Assembly: GCF_900537085.1 (NCBI RefSeq)
Contig: NZ_UNRE01000001.1
Coordinates: 62,001 to 126,000, forward strand
Reading direction: 5' to 3'
DNA length: 64,000 nucleotides
From: Agarivorans sp. Alg241-V36
Lineage (GTDB): Bacteria > Pseudomonadota > Gammaproteobacteria > Enterobacterales > Celerinatantimonadaceae
The notes beneath the pieces are model-generated. The model saw nothing but the letters and a program-made list of their open reading frames with translations. It was not told the origin of the DNA and ran no database searches. Within the stretch, counting starts at the first letter, position 1; each line of letters opens with the position of its first letter. A program made the position numbers and the translations under genes. Of the stretch, positions 1 through 8,609 are shown one piece after another.

Positions 1-674
1 CTTGGATATTGAGCAACAGGAAAATGTAAATCAACGACGTGCTCATCGGGCAATTCACTAATGGCCTCTAAACCAAAGCGCTCAGCCAGTTCAGCTAAGG
101 CTTCACCAATTTGTGGTAGCAAGCGTTCACGCTCAGCCACTAAGTCTAGCTCAATAGCATCGCCTTTAAGCATCGCTCGCCAATTGGTTTTATCTGCCAC
201 CAGTTTAGCTAACTCTATTTCCACCAAACCAGATAGCTGGCGCGTGGCAACCTTGAATATCGGCAAGGCTTGAGTAGCCCCTTGATCAATCCACCGCGTT
301 GGTATTTGGGTATGGCGGGTAATGCCCACTTTTAAGCCTGAGGTATTAGCTAAATAGACGTAATGAGGAATCATGCAATTTGCATCTCCCCATTCTGGCT
401 CACGACAAGTGCCTTGGGCGTAATGACAGGTTTCAGGCTTCATAATACACATGTCGCAGCTGGCCAGCTTACGCATACATACAAAACAATGCCCTTGAGA
501 GTAGCTTTTCTTGGTGGCTTTGCCACAGCTTCGGCAGTTTATTTTGCCGGTAAATTCAAAAGCTAAAGATTCACCAATTAGTGGATTTAGGTGTAACTCT
601 TGCTCACCAATTGGCAAATAATACTGAACTTGTTCGCCCAGTTCTGCTCGCATTTTTGATAGATGTCCCTGCAC
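1..674 (-). CDS. DUF2797 family zinc-ribbon protein, C-terminal end cut by window edge
   Basis: The frame is open from a GTG at 674 down to base 1 and does not end inside the window, so this is the N-terminal part only (about 224 residues). The start GTG is followed by QGHLSKMRAEL, the usual opening of this family; an internal ATG at 653 is less likely. Four-cysteine ribbons are visible: CRSCGK and CFVC, then CDMC and CHYAQGTC, followed by a YLANTSGLKVGITR stretch that resembles the GIY-YIG-like fold assigned to some DUF2797 members. Function is not established for this family. No partner gene is visible upstream; the next gene on the same strand ends at 759. Confidence 0.75.
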   Translation of the reverse strand, partial: MQGHLSKMRAELGEQVQYYLPIGEQELHLNPLIGESLAFEFTGKINCRSCGKATKKSYSQGHCFVCMRKLASCDMCIMKPETCHYAQGTCREPEWGDANCMIPHYVYLANTSGLKVGITRHTQIPTRWIDQGATQALPIFKVATRQLSGLVEIELAKLVADKTNWRAMLKGDAIELDLVAERERLLPQIGEALAELAERFGLEAISELPDEHVVDLHFPVAQYP

Positions 675-758
675 GGTCCGCCACTCTCTGAAGTCTTATT
701 ATGGCTGAGCAGTGTAAAGCAAAGCGGGTAACTGTCCAAGCCCACAGGAGCCTTGGCA

Positions 759-1481
759 TTAATAGGGATAGTTGTCGTCACTGCCCAGCGTTTGCAGCAT
801 TAACTGCCGTAACTCGCCGTTGCCCACCAGTTTAGGTAAAGTTTTATCAAAACGTGTTTGTAGGTAACGCCCGCGCGGATTGGCGGCAAAACAAAAGGTA
901 GAGCTGTATTTCAAGACATTCTCCACCAGCACATAGTCTCCAGCCAACTCTGGCTTTTGCTCAAGCAAATGATAAATGTCTTCTCGATAGTCTAATATTG
1001 CGTCAACCCGCTTGTGGCGCAGCAGCTTTATCATTTGCTCTAAGCTTGCGTACTCACGGTAACTCACTCCTTCTGGCAAATGGTCTTGCCAATCGTAACC
1101 AAGCTGCGAGACTACTTGCTTGCCAATGAGATCTTTTGGTGAGTGATAGTGCTCCGCCAGCTCGGGGCTAACTAACATGTCGCTGCGATCAATTTCTATC
1201 GGTAAAGCAGCACAGTTGGAATGAGCAAAATCGTCAGCAGCCCCACCAAATACAATATCAACCTGCTGCTGATCTAACATGGCAATGCTGCGTAAATAGG
1301 GCATGAATTGAACATGATAGAAGTGATTGGGATAAACCCGCTGCAGCAAGCTAAAGTAATAGCCGCTTTGGTCTTTATTAGAGTAATTTAGCCACTCATC
1401 GGTGGCGATGTTAATACTGTTATTCTCTGCCAACGCCGAGCAATGAAGGCAGAGTAACAAAAAGCAACGAGAGCCGTTCAC
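759..1481 (-). CDS. Periplasmic solute-binding-like protein (SBP family 3 type)
   Basis: This 240-residue protein has a short hydrophobic leader (RCFLLLCLHCSALA) and looks exported. The rest has the layout of amino-acid-type periplasmic binding proteins: an N-terminal IATDEW strand, a central FGGAADDFAHS region, and PKDLIGKQVVSQLGY followed by VDAILDYREDIYHLL. Such stand-alone proteins without a permease are common in marine gammaproteobacteria; the ligand cannot be told. The start is a GTG; the purine-rich TAAGG lies about 10 bases upstream. No transporter genes adjoin it, so a sensory or orphan role is as likely as transport. Confidence 0.7.
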   Translation of the reverse strand: MNGSRCFLLLCLHCSALAENNSINIATDEWLNYSNKDQSGYYFSLLQRVYPNHFYHVQFMPYLRSIAMLDQQQVDIVFGGAADDFAHSNCAALPIEIDRSDMLVSPELAEHYHSPKDLIGKQVVSQLGYDWQDHLPEGVSYREYASLEQMIKLLRHKRVDAILDYREDIYHLLEQKPELAGDYVLVENVLKYSSTFCFAANPRGRYLQTRFDKTLPKLVGNGELRQLMLQTLGSDDNYPY

Positions 1482-1559
1482 TAGCTTAAACCTTACTGTT
1501 GGTTCACCCAGTAAGCATAGTAAAGCCGCACCGAAGGGTGCAAAAGATTTTAGCCTTTA

Positions 1560-2504
1560 CTAAAACATCCCCTCAAGGATTCCGGTCTTTTTTGCCAGTG
1601 AAACCCTAGTTTCGTCGTCAGAAACCCGCTCGGCGCCACGTAACATTGCGTCGATAAGCTCTCCAGCGTCAAACTTCGTTAAGGCTTCATCGGCACCCAC
1701 TTGGCTAGCTCTATCAACACTAATTTCGCTAGATAGGGAGGTATGTAAAATAATGTAGGCGTCGGCTACGCCTGGGTCGCTTCGCACTTCAAAGGTGAGC
1801 TCGTAGCCATCAAGGCCCGGCATTTCAATATCGCTCACCAGCACATCAACTGGCTTACCTTGAGCAGCCGCTTGCTGCATCATTTTGAATGCGGTAGCGC
1901 CATCACTGGCCATTTGATAATCAATTTCTATGCTATCTAAGGCACTGGCTAATTGTTTACGCGCGGTGGCAGAATCGTCCACCAGCAGGATTTTAAGCTG
2001 AGCAAGAATTGCTTGATCAGGCAAGCTTACCGAAACGCGAACGCGGTCTTCATCATCGGGGAATACCGAAGCAATCAGTTTTTCAATATCCAGCAATTGC
2101 ACTAGTTTGTCATCAACCCGAGTAACTCCGGTGACAAAAGCATCTTTGCCTAGAGAGCTTGGTGGTGGATCGATATCACGCCAGCGACACTCGGTGATTT
2201 TCTCAATACCGCGCACTAAAAAGCCCACTGTTTGACGACTAACATCGGTAATGATGATCGAACAAGATTCAAGCTCTTCTTCGGCAATTGGACGGTAACC
2301 CACGGCAGCAGCCATGTCGATCACCGAAATGGTTTGGCCACGCAGCGAAGCAGAACCCAGTACATATTGGTGAGAATGCGGTAACGCGGTAAGTCGGGTA
2401 TAAGGCACAATTTCACGCACCTTTAAGGTGCCAATTGCAAATAGCTGATTTAATGACAGCCGAAAGTGCAATAAACCTTGGGTTTGACTGGTGGCGCTAC
2501 TCAT
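1560..2504 (-). CDS. cheV: Chemotaxis coupling protein CheV (CheW domain plus receiver)
   Basis: Residues about 10-160 form a CheW-like coupling domain (QLFAIGTLKVREIVPY, LGSASLRGQTISVIDMAAAVGY), and residues about 170-300 form a response-regulator receiver with KILLVDDSATARKQL and the phospho-acceptor aspartate in VLVSDIEMPGLDGYE. This is the CheV architecture: it couples chemoreceptors to CheA in the cytoplasm and is thought to tune adaptation through phosphorylation. Length (314) fits the family. A good AAGGA ribosome site precedes the ATG. No other chemotaxis gene is nearby, which is usual for cheV. Confidence 0.93.
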   Translation of the reverse strand: MSSATSQTQGLLHFRLSLNQLFAIGTLKVREIVPYTRLTALPHSHQYVLGSASLRGQTISVIDMAAAVGYRPIAEEELESCSIIITDVSRQTVGFLVRGIEKITECRWRDIDPPPSSLGKDAFVTGVTRVDDKLVQLLDIEKLIASVFPDDEDRVRVSVSLPDQAILAQLKILLVDDSATARKQLASALDSIEIDYQMASDGATAFKMMQQAAAQGKPVDVLVSDIEMPGLDGYELTFEVRSDPGVADAYIILHTSLSSEISVDRASQVGADEALTKFDAGELIDAMLRGAERVSDDETRVSLAKKTGILEGMF

Positions 2505-2538
2505 GAAGCATCCTTACTTTTATAGACAACGATCAATC

Positions 2539-3414
2539 TTACACGGCTTCGGCTGGCGCTTCTAAAGAATACGCATCTTGCTGGCGAAACCGCTGACATA
2601 TTTGTTTTACTGTTGCACCGCTACAAGCCGCATGGGGCTGGGTGGCAGCAACAACTACAATATCAATTGCTGGCAAGGGAGGCATTGTTTTAGCGCACAA
2701 TTCTTGCAATTCCCCCTTGCTAGAACGCGCAAGTGCAGCTACGGCTAATCCTTGCGAGACAAATCCATACAAACCACTGTGGTTAGCACTGGTTGCTAGC
2801 AGCCGATACGGCACTTCAGCCTTGTCTAAACCGTCAATCGCGCTGGCGTGAAACTTACAATCGCTTTCATACAACGCCAAGGGCATAGGCCGAAGCAGGC
2901 TTAAATCACGCTCTTTATGGCAAACCCATACACCTTGATCGTGGCGTAACAAATAGCCTTCATCACTGTCGGGGCTGCGGGTGAGAATAGCCAAGTCAAG
3001 CTCACCTTGGTCTAGGCTCTCTCTTAACTTCACACTGGGTGCGGCGCACAAGCGCAAACATAAATTAGGAATGGCTTGCTGCAATAACTCACATAACAGC
3101 GGTAAAACTGACACGCTGTAATCGTCGGGACAACCTATGCGTAGCTCCACTCTATCGTGGCTATGCTTCATCTCTGTGACGGCTTGGTCATGCAAACTAA
3201 TAATACGCCGCGCATAACTGGCCAAGGCTTGCCCTGCTGAGGTTAGCACCAAACTGCGACCGTCCTTTTCAAATAGCGGACTCGCGCTTTCTTGCTGCAA
3301 CTTTTTCATTTGCGCACTAATCGCCGACTGGGTGCGAAAAGTTTGGCTTGCCGCACGCGTAAAGCTGCCGCTATCAACAAAAGCCACTAAGCTACGTAAA
3401 GCGTCAATATCCAT
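2539..3414 (-). CDS. LysR-family transcriptional regulator
   Basis: The N-terminus (MDIDALRSLVAFVDSGSF through about residue 60) is a typical LysR winged helix-turn-helix, with TRAASQTFRTQSAISAQMKKL as the recognition region. A periplasmic-binding-like effector domain follows (ELRIGCPDDY, GELDLAILTRSP). Length of 291 is normal. It is transcribed away from the glutathione transferase gene at 3520 across a 105-base gap, the standard arrangement for a LysR protein that controls its divergent neighbour. The effector is unknown. Confidence 0.9.
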   Translation of the reverse strand: MDIDALRSLVAFVDSGSFTRAASQTFRTQSAISAQMKKLQQESASPLFEKDGRSLVLTSAGQALASYARRIISLHDQAVTEMKHSHDRVELRIGCPDDYSVSVLPLLCELLQQAIPNLCLRLCAAPSVKLRESLDQGELDLAILTRSPDSDEGYLLRHDQGVWVCHKERDLSLLRPMPLALYESDCKFHASAIDGLDKAEVPYRLLATSANHSGLYGFVSQGLAVAALARSSKGELQELCAKTMPPLPAIDIVVVAATQPHAACSGATVKQICQRFRQQDAYSLEAPAEAV

Positions 3415-3519
3415 TTCAACCCATCACCATGATTAATAGTTGCCATCAAAAATAATCGTTATTCAAACTACAAGCAACTTGTCACACTTGGTTCATCAAC
3501 AACTTAGCAAGGAACCGCT

Positions 3520-4137
3520 ATGATTTTGCACGATTACCTACCTTCCGGAAATGGCTATAAAATTCGCCTACTGCTCAGCCTGCTAGGGAAAAGCTACCAG
3601 CTTAAACACTACGACATTGTGAAAGGTGAAAGTCGCAGTGCTGAGTTTTTATCGATCAACCCTAACGGCAAAATTCCGGTTCTCGAGCTAGATGACGGAC
3701 GCTACTTAGCAGAATCAAACGCAGCCTTGTTTTATCTCGCCCAAAACTCAGCATTTTGGCCCGATGACAGCTGGCAACAAGCACAGGTGATTAGTTGGTT
3801 GAGTTTTGAGCAATACAGCCATGAGCCCAATATTGCTAGCCCACGCTTTTGGCTTAGCCATGCAGGCATGACGCCCGCGCGCCAAGCTCAATTAGTCGAT
3901 AAACAGCAGCAAGGTTACACCGCATTGGCGGTGATGGAGCAACACCTTAAACAGCAAGACTATTTTGTAGCTAACCGGCTTACCATTGCTGATATAGCGC
4001 TATATGCCTATACCCATGTTGCCGAAGAAGGAGGGTTTAATTTGCAGCAGTTTCCTGCGGTGCTCTCTTGGTTGGGGCGCATAGCTCAGCAAAACAACTA
4101 CGTGAGCATTGACGATGATTCTGCGCTGATAAACTAA
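3520..4137 (+). CDS. Glutathione S-transferase family protein
   Basis: The 205-residue protein has an N-terminal thioredoxin-like domain (PSGNGYKIRLLLSLLGKSYQ, then NPNGKIPVLELDDGRYLAESNAAL with the cis-proline IPVL and glutathione-contacting ES) and an all-helical C-terminal domain ending in the NRLTIADIALYAY motif that caps the GST fold. It is cytoplasmic and probably conjugates or reduces electrophiles. An AGGAA ribosome site lies just before the ATG. It is divergent from the LysR gene at 2539-3414, which may regulate it. The specific substrate cannot be inferred. Confidence 0.88.
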   Translation: MILHDYLPSGNGYKIRLLLSLLGKSYQLKHYDIVKGESRSAEFLSINPNGKIPVLELDDGRYLAESNAALFYLAQNSAFWPDDSWQQAQVISWLSFEQYSHEPNIASPRFWLSHAGMTPARQAQLVDKQQQGYTALAVMEQHLKQQDYFVANRLTIADIALYAYTHVAEEGGFNLQQFPAVLSWLGRIAQQNNYVSIDDDSALIN

Positions 4138-4143
4138 CAGAGT

Positions 4144-4172
4144 AAAAAAGACCAAGCCGAGAGTCGGCTTGG
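4144..4172 (-). terminator. Rho-independent terminator for the reductase gene at 4187
   Basis: A perfect 9-bp stem (CCAAGCCGA / TCGGCTTGG) with a 3-base loop lies 15 bases after the stop of the minus-strand gene. On the minus strand it is followed by TCTTTTTT. On the plus strand there is no U tract, so it serves mainly the minus-strand gene, though it may also stop GST transcripts. Confidence 0.85.
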
Positions 4173-4186
4173 CCAAACGCTTACGC

Positions 4187-5182
4187 TTACAATTTCACTA
4201 ATAGCTTGCCTTGGTTTTCACCGCTAAATAACAGATTAATGCCCTCAATGGCTGAGTCTAAGCCCTCTAGAACATGTACTCGGTAACTCAATTTTCCAGC
4301 TTGCAGATAGCTGCTCACTAGTTGCATTAACTGAGGAGCTTTGTCGAAATGGTCTGGCATAGTAAAGCCTTGAATCGACAAACGCTTTTTAACAATTGGG
4401 ATCCAGTTAGGGCCAGCCGAAGGCTGAGCAGTGTTGTAATCAGAAATCATTCCACACACCACTACTCGGCCAAAAGCGTTCATGTTATCAATGGCCACTT
4501 GCTGAATCTCACCACCGGTGTTCTCAAAATAAATGTCTACGCCATTCGGCGTTAGCTCTGCCACTTTCTCGGCAATATTGTCGGTTTTGTAATTTACTGC
4601 GCCATCAAAACCTAGCTCTTCCACCAGCCAACGACACTTTTCATCGCTGCCAGCTACACCCACAACGCGCAAACCTTCGGCCTTAGCAATTTGTCCAACC
4701 AAAGAGCCTACCGAACCCGCAGCGCCACTGACTAATAAGGTTTCACCAGCTTTGGGTTTAGCAATTTCCAGCAAGCCTTGTGCGGCAGTCATGCCCGGTA
4801 AAGCCAATACCGCTAATACCGCTTCGGCTGGCAAACCTGGTGGAACAATATTCACCCCAGCACCGTTGCTTACCGCTTGCTCTGTCCAGCCAAACATTCC
4901 CATTACTGTTGCACCAAGCGGAAACTGCGGATTACGCGACTCAACAACTTCACCAATACCACTAGCGCGCATTACCTCATCTAAGGCTACCGGCGGAATA
5001 TAACTATCGGTGTCAGCGCTCATCCAACCGCGCATGGCAGGGTCTAGTGACATATGGGTTTGCTTAACCCTAAATTCTCCGTCTTGCAGCTCTTCCGCCA
5101 TATGAATGCGGCTTTCAAAACAGCTGGCTTCAATTTGGGTAACAGGGCGCTTTACTAAATGAATCGACTGATAGCTAGACAT
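4187..5182 (-). CDS. NADPH-dependent medium-chain reductase (CurA/leukotriene B4 dehydrogenase type)
   Basis: This 331-residue protein belongs to the zinc-independent medium-chain reductases that reduce the alpha,beta double bond of enones. Visible marks: MSLDPAMRGWMSADTDSYIPPV in the catalytic domain, PGMTAAQGLLEIAKPKAGETL, the nucleotide-binding VSGAAGSVGSLVGQIAK (about 155-170) and VDIYFENTGGEIQ. No zinc-ligand cysteines of alcohol dehydrogenases are seen. An AAGGAAG ribosome site precedes the ATG. It is divergent from the LysR gene at 5306 (123-base gap), which probably senses its substrate class. Confidence 0.9.
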   Translation of the reverse strand: MSSYQSIHLVKRPVTQIEASCFESRIHMAEELQDGEFRVKQTHMSLDPAMRGWMSADTDSYIPPVALDEVMRASGIGEVVESRNPQFPLGATVMGMFGWTEQAVSNGAGVNIVPPGLPAEAVLAVLALPGMTAAQGLLEIAKPKAGETLLVSGAAGSVGSLVGQIAKAEGLRVVGVAGSDEKCRWLVEELGFDGAVNYKTDNIAEKVAELTPNGVDIYFENTGGEIQQVAIDNMNAFGRVVVCGMISDYNTAQPSAGPNWIPIVKKRLSIQGFTMPDHFDKAPQLMQLVSSYLQAGKLSYRVHVLEGLDSAIEGINLLFSGENQGKLLVKL

Positions 5183-5305
5183 GCGGGCTTCCTTAATTAG
5201 GTGATTCGAGTAATTATTAACGCTTTAATTATAAATAGACTAACAAATAGGAATAAATAGCCCTTTAAGCTAAACTTTATTGCCTTTTAGACAAAAGTTA
5301 AGCGA

Positions 5306-6229
5306 ATGGATAAATTACGCGCCTTACAGTATTTTGCTCACCTTGCAGAATCTGGCAGCTTCACCAATACCGCCAATGCCTTTAATGTGCCGCCCTCTTC
5401 GGTATCTCGGCGAATTGCAGATTTAGAAGCGATGTTGAAGCAGCAATTACTACATCGCAGTACTCGCCAAGTAAAATTGACCGAGCTAGGTGATTTATAC
5501 TACCAGCAAATATTACCTGCTTTGCACAGCTTGAACGATGCAGAAGACTTACTAAAACAGCAGCAACAACACCCCAGCGGATTGTTATCTATCAGCGCCA
5601 TGCCCAGTTATGGCGAACTATGTTTAACCCCAATATTGAGTGAATTTTCGCTGCGTTATCCCGACATTGTGTTGGATTTACACTTTAGCGATCAACTTAC
5701 CAACTTGCGGCGCGACCAAATTGATATTGCGATCCGCGGTGGCAATGCACCCGATGAGCGCATTGTTGCCAAAAAGCTCTCGAATAATCATTTTGTACTG
5801 TGTGCCTCACCAGAGTATTTAGCCCGAAACGGCCAACCGCAGCACCCTTTAGAGCTCAATCAACATCCCAGCTTGCGTTACCGCAGCCCGGAAAAAGTAT
5901 TACCTTGGCTCTTTAAAGAACAACAAAAATGGCAAGAATTACATCCACCTATTCGCTTAATTAGCAATCATGGTACAAGCTTAGTCAACGCCGCAAAAAG
6001 TGGTGAGGGCATTGCTTTGTTGCCAGAGTGGGGAATTAGCCAACAACTTGCCGAAGGCAGTTTAGTGGTATTTTCGGTCGGCCAAGATATTCGTGTATCG
6101 CCGGCGGAAGCCACTGGTATTTTTCTTCTATACCAAGGACTTAAGTATCAAATACCCAAGGTTAAAGTGGCCGTAGACTTTATCGTCTCGCAATTAAGCC
6201 AGCCGCCTAGTGAATATTCAGGCAAGTAG
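5306..6229 (+). CDS. LysR-family transcriptional regulator
   Basis: 307 residues with the N-terminal helix-turn-helix of LysR proteins (MDKLRALQYFAHLAESGSFT, then VPPSSVSRRIADLEAML), of the subgroup that often controls oxidoreductases (AaeR/CrgA-like). The effector-binding domain starts near residue 90 (GLLSISAMPSYGEL, QIDIAIRGGNAPDERIVAKKL). It stands divergent from the enone reductase gene. No strong ribosome site is seen before the ATG, as is common for weakly expressed regulators. Confidence 0.9.
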   Translation: MDKLRALQYFAHLAESGSFTNTANAFNVPPSSVSRRIADLEAMLKQQLLHRSTRQVKLTELGDLYYQQILPALHSLNDAEDLLKQQQQHPSGLLSISAMPSYGELCLTPILSEFSLRYPDIVLDLHFSDQLTNLRRDQIDIAIRGGNAPDERIVAKKLSNNHFVLCASPEYLARNGQPQHPLELNQHPSLRYRSPEKVLPWLFKEQQKWQELHPPIRLISNHGTSLVNAAKSGEGIALLPEWGISQQLAEGSLVVFSVGQDIRVSPAEATGIFLLYQGLKYQIPKVKVAVDFIVSQLSQPPSEYSGK

Positions 6230-6411
6230 CTAAAGCAGCCAATAGTTCGACCTTGTATGTTTGCTGACTCAGCAGATTATGCTGATATGTACCCTAAGCT
6301 GTTTAAACTTTGCACTTTTCTCTGCAAACTTGTTTGTTAAGATAATGTTACGTTTGATTCTTGATTACTTGGTCTACTTTTAGCAACAAGCCTTAACAAA
6401 AGGAACTGTTT

Positions 6412-7521
6412 ATGGGCGAGCCGGTCAGTGACCAACAATATGTGCGCTTTGCTGACGTTAAAAAGAGCTACGATCAACGCAGCTTAGTGGTAAAAAACTT
6501 CAATCTAGATATTCGCAAAGGCGAGTTTGTAACCCTGCTTGGTCCATCTGGCTCTGGCAAAACCACCTGCTTGATGATGCTAGCCGGCTTTGAAGATGTC
6601 ACCAGCGGTCAAATTTTGGTAAATGGCCAAGCCATAACTAACGTTGCTCCCTATAACCGCAACATTGGCATGGTGTTTCAACACTATGCACTCTTCCCCC
6701 ACATGACCGTAGCCGAGAATCTCGCTTACCCTTTGGTAGTTCGTAAACTGCCTAAAGAAGAAATCAGCCGCAGAGTGGCCGAGTCTTTAGCCTTGGTGGA
6801 ACTAGACAATTTTGGCAAACGCTATCCAGGGCATTTATCCGGCGGCCAAAAGCAACGGGTTGCCTTGGCTCGCTCACTGATTTTTGAGCCTTCTATTGTA
6901 TTAATGGATGAACCACTAGGCGCCTTAGACAAAAACCTGCGCGAGCAAATGCAGCTAGAAATTAAGCGTTTGCATGAGGCCATAGGGTTTACCGCTATTT
7001 ATGTTACTCACGATCAAACCGAAGCCCTCACCATGTCTGATCGCATCGCCGTATTTAACGATGGAGTTGTGCAGCAATGCGCAGCTCCAGATGTACTTTA
7101 TGAGCGCCCAGAGAATGCTTTTGTTGCTGACTTTATTGGTGAAAATAACCACCTAAAAGGCAAAGTGCTTAATCGTGCTCAAGGCCTCGCTAAAGTAGAG
7201 TTAAGTGATGGCAGCGTGGTAAGTGGCCAAGCCATGGATTGCCCCGAGTCTGGCAATGCCTGCGTATTGGCAGTACGCCCGGAAAACTTATTTATTGAAA
7301 GCGACAAACATCGCTTTGATAACCGAATTGAAGCAGAGTTTATTACGCGCCTTTATGTAGGTGACTTTATTCGCTACTTCTTTAAACTTCGTGACAAGAC
7401 TGAGCTGATGGTAAAAGTGCTCAACGATCACGACGCTCCACAAATTGCCGCTGGCACAATTACTAAACTAACGTGGTCCGTTAATGACGGGTTAGCTTTT
7501 AATCCACCCCCAAGCTCTTAA
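6412..7521 (+). CDS. ABC importer ATPase, polyamine (PotA) type
   Basis: First gene of a four-gene ABC import operon. The 369-residue protein has Walker A GPSGSGKTT (about 44-52), the Q-loop in GMVFQHYALFPHMT, the signature LSGGQKQRVALARSL, Walker B IVLMDEPLGALD and the H-loop VTHDQTEAL. The C-terminal 110 residues form the TOBE/OB region typical of PotA and related CUT1 ATPases (VLAVRPENLFI). The ATPase energises the two permeases downstream at the inner face of the membrane. An AAAGGA ribosome site is 7 bases before the ATG. Polyamine specificity is inferred from similarity to PotA; opines or phosphonates are alternatives. Confidence 0.88.
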   Translation: MGEPVSDQQYVRFADVKKSYDQRSLVVKNFNLDIRKGEFVTLLGPSGSGKTTCLMMLAGFEDVTSGQILVNGQAITNVAPYNRNIGMVFQHYALFPHMTVAENLAYPLVVRKLPKEEISRRVAESLALVELDNFGKRYPGHLSGGQKQRVALARSLIFEPSIVLMDEPLGALDKNLREQMQLEIKRLHEAIGFTAIYVTHDQTEALTMSDRIAVFNDGVVQQCAAPDVLYERPENAFVADFIGENNHLKGKVLNRAQGLAKVELSDGSVVSGQAMDCPESGNACVLAVRPENLFIESDKHRFDNRIEAEFITRLYVGDFIRYFFKLRDKTELMVKVLNDHDAPQIAAGTITKLTWSVNDGLAFNPPPSS

Positions 7522-7539
7522 TGGTAAAGGATGGTACCT

Positions 7540-8586
7540 ATGAAACGTTTACTTCCAGTTATTGCTCTCGCCTCGGTCTGTAGCATTGCCAATGCCGACC
7601 AACTCACCGCCGTGTCTTTTGGTGGTGCTTATGGTGCAGCCCAGCAAAAACATATGCTAGACCCCTTCATGAAAGAAACCGGCCACAAGATTCTATTTGA
7701 AAACTACTCCGGTGGTATTGCCGAAATAAAAGCCCAAGTAGAGAGTGGTAACATTCTTTGGGACGTGATTGACGTAGAAGTGATTGACCTTGAGCGCGCC
7801 TGTTCAGAAGGTTTGCTAGAAGTGATAGACCACGACAGCCTACCTCCTGGTGACGACGGCGTACCTGCAGCAGAAGACTTTAGCGAAGCTGCACTAGCCA
7901 ACGAATGTGGTGTGGGCAACATTGTATGGACAGTACTTTATGCCTACAGCAATGACACCATTAAAGGTGGTCAACCTAGCTCTATTGCCGACTTCTTCGA
8001 TACTAACACCTACCCAGGTAAACGCGCTTTACGTAAGCGCCCTCAAGTAAACTTGGAATGGGCACTGATCGCCGATGGCGTGCCAAAAGAGCAAGTTTAT
8101 GAAGTATTAGAAACCGACGAAGGCCAAGCTCGCGCCTTTGCCAAGCTCGCCACTATTGCCGACGATATTGTTTGGTTTGACAGCTGGTCACAAGCACCAC
8201 AACTGTTAAATGACGGTGGCGCAGTGATGGTTCAATCAGCTAACGGGCGGATCTTTGATGCCATTCAAAGTGAAGGCAAACCCTTTGAAATGGTTTGGGA
8301 TGCTCACCTTTACGACTTAGACGTTTGGGCCATTGTAAAAGGCACCAAGAAAAAAGACCTCGCGATGGAGTTTATCCGCTTTGCTACTAGCTCAAAACCG
8401 TTGAGCGGCATGCCAGAAGTGGCTTACGGCCCTACTCGTAACTCTTCTTATGCTTATGTAGATAAAGCGGTTATTCCTAAACTGCCTTCTTCTCACCTCG
8501 ATAAAGGGGTGAAAGCCTCTGGTGAGTTTTGGGCTGATTATGGTGAATCTTTAGGCGAGAAATTTAACGAGTGGCTGCTTAAGTAG
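7540..8586 (+). CDS. Periplasmic substrate-binding protein of the polyamine-type ABC importer
   Basis: 348 residues with a clear signal peptide (MKRLLPVIALASVCSIANA, cleavage before DQL). The mature part matches bacterial extracellular solute-binding proteins of the PotD/PotF class (VSFGGAYGAAQQKHMLDPF, then VIDVEVIDLERACSEGLLE and a tryptophan-rich binding region DIVWFDSWSQAPQLL). The ATG at 7540 is preferred over an in-frame ATG at 7531 because TAAAGG then lies at the proper distance and the signal peptide begins correctly. It is 18 bases after the ATPase gene and delivers ligand to the two permeases. The ligand is not certain. Confidence 0.88.
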   Translation: MKRLLPVIALASVCSIANADQLTAVSFGGAYGAAQQKHMLDPFMKETGHKILFENYSGGIAEIKAQVESGNILWDVIDVEVIDLERACSEGLLEVIDHDSLPPGDDGVPAAEDFSEAALANECGVGNIVWTVLYAYSNDTIKGGQPSSIADFFDTNTYPGKRALRKRPQVNLEWALIADGVPKEQVYEVLETDEGQARAFAKLATIADDIVWFDSWSQAPQLLNDGGAVMVQSANGRIFDAIQSEGKPFEMVWDAHLYDLDVWAIVKGTKKKDLAMEFIRFATSSKPLSGMPEVAYGPTRNSSYAYVDKAVIPKLPSSHLDKGVKASGEFWADYGESLGEKFNEWLLK

Positions 8587-8609
8587 CAGCAACTTAGTTA
8601 GAGGTGAAG

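Noticed and set aside
363-781. Open frames of 67 and 64 codons in the first 800 bases.
   Set aside because: They overlap the DUF2797 gene in other frames and carry no recognisable sequence.
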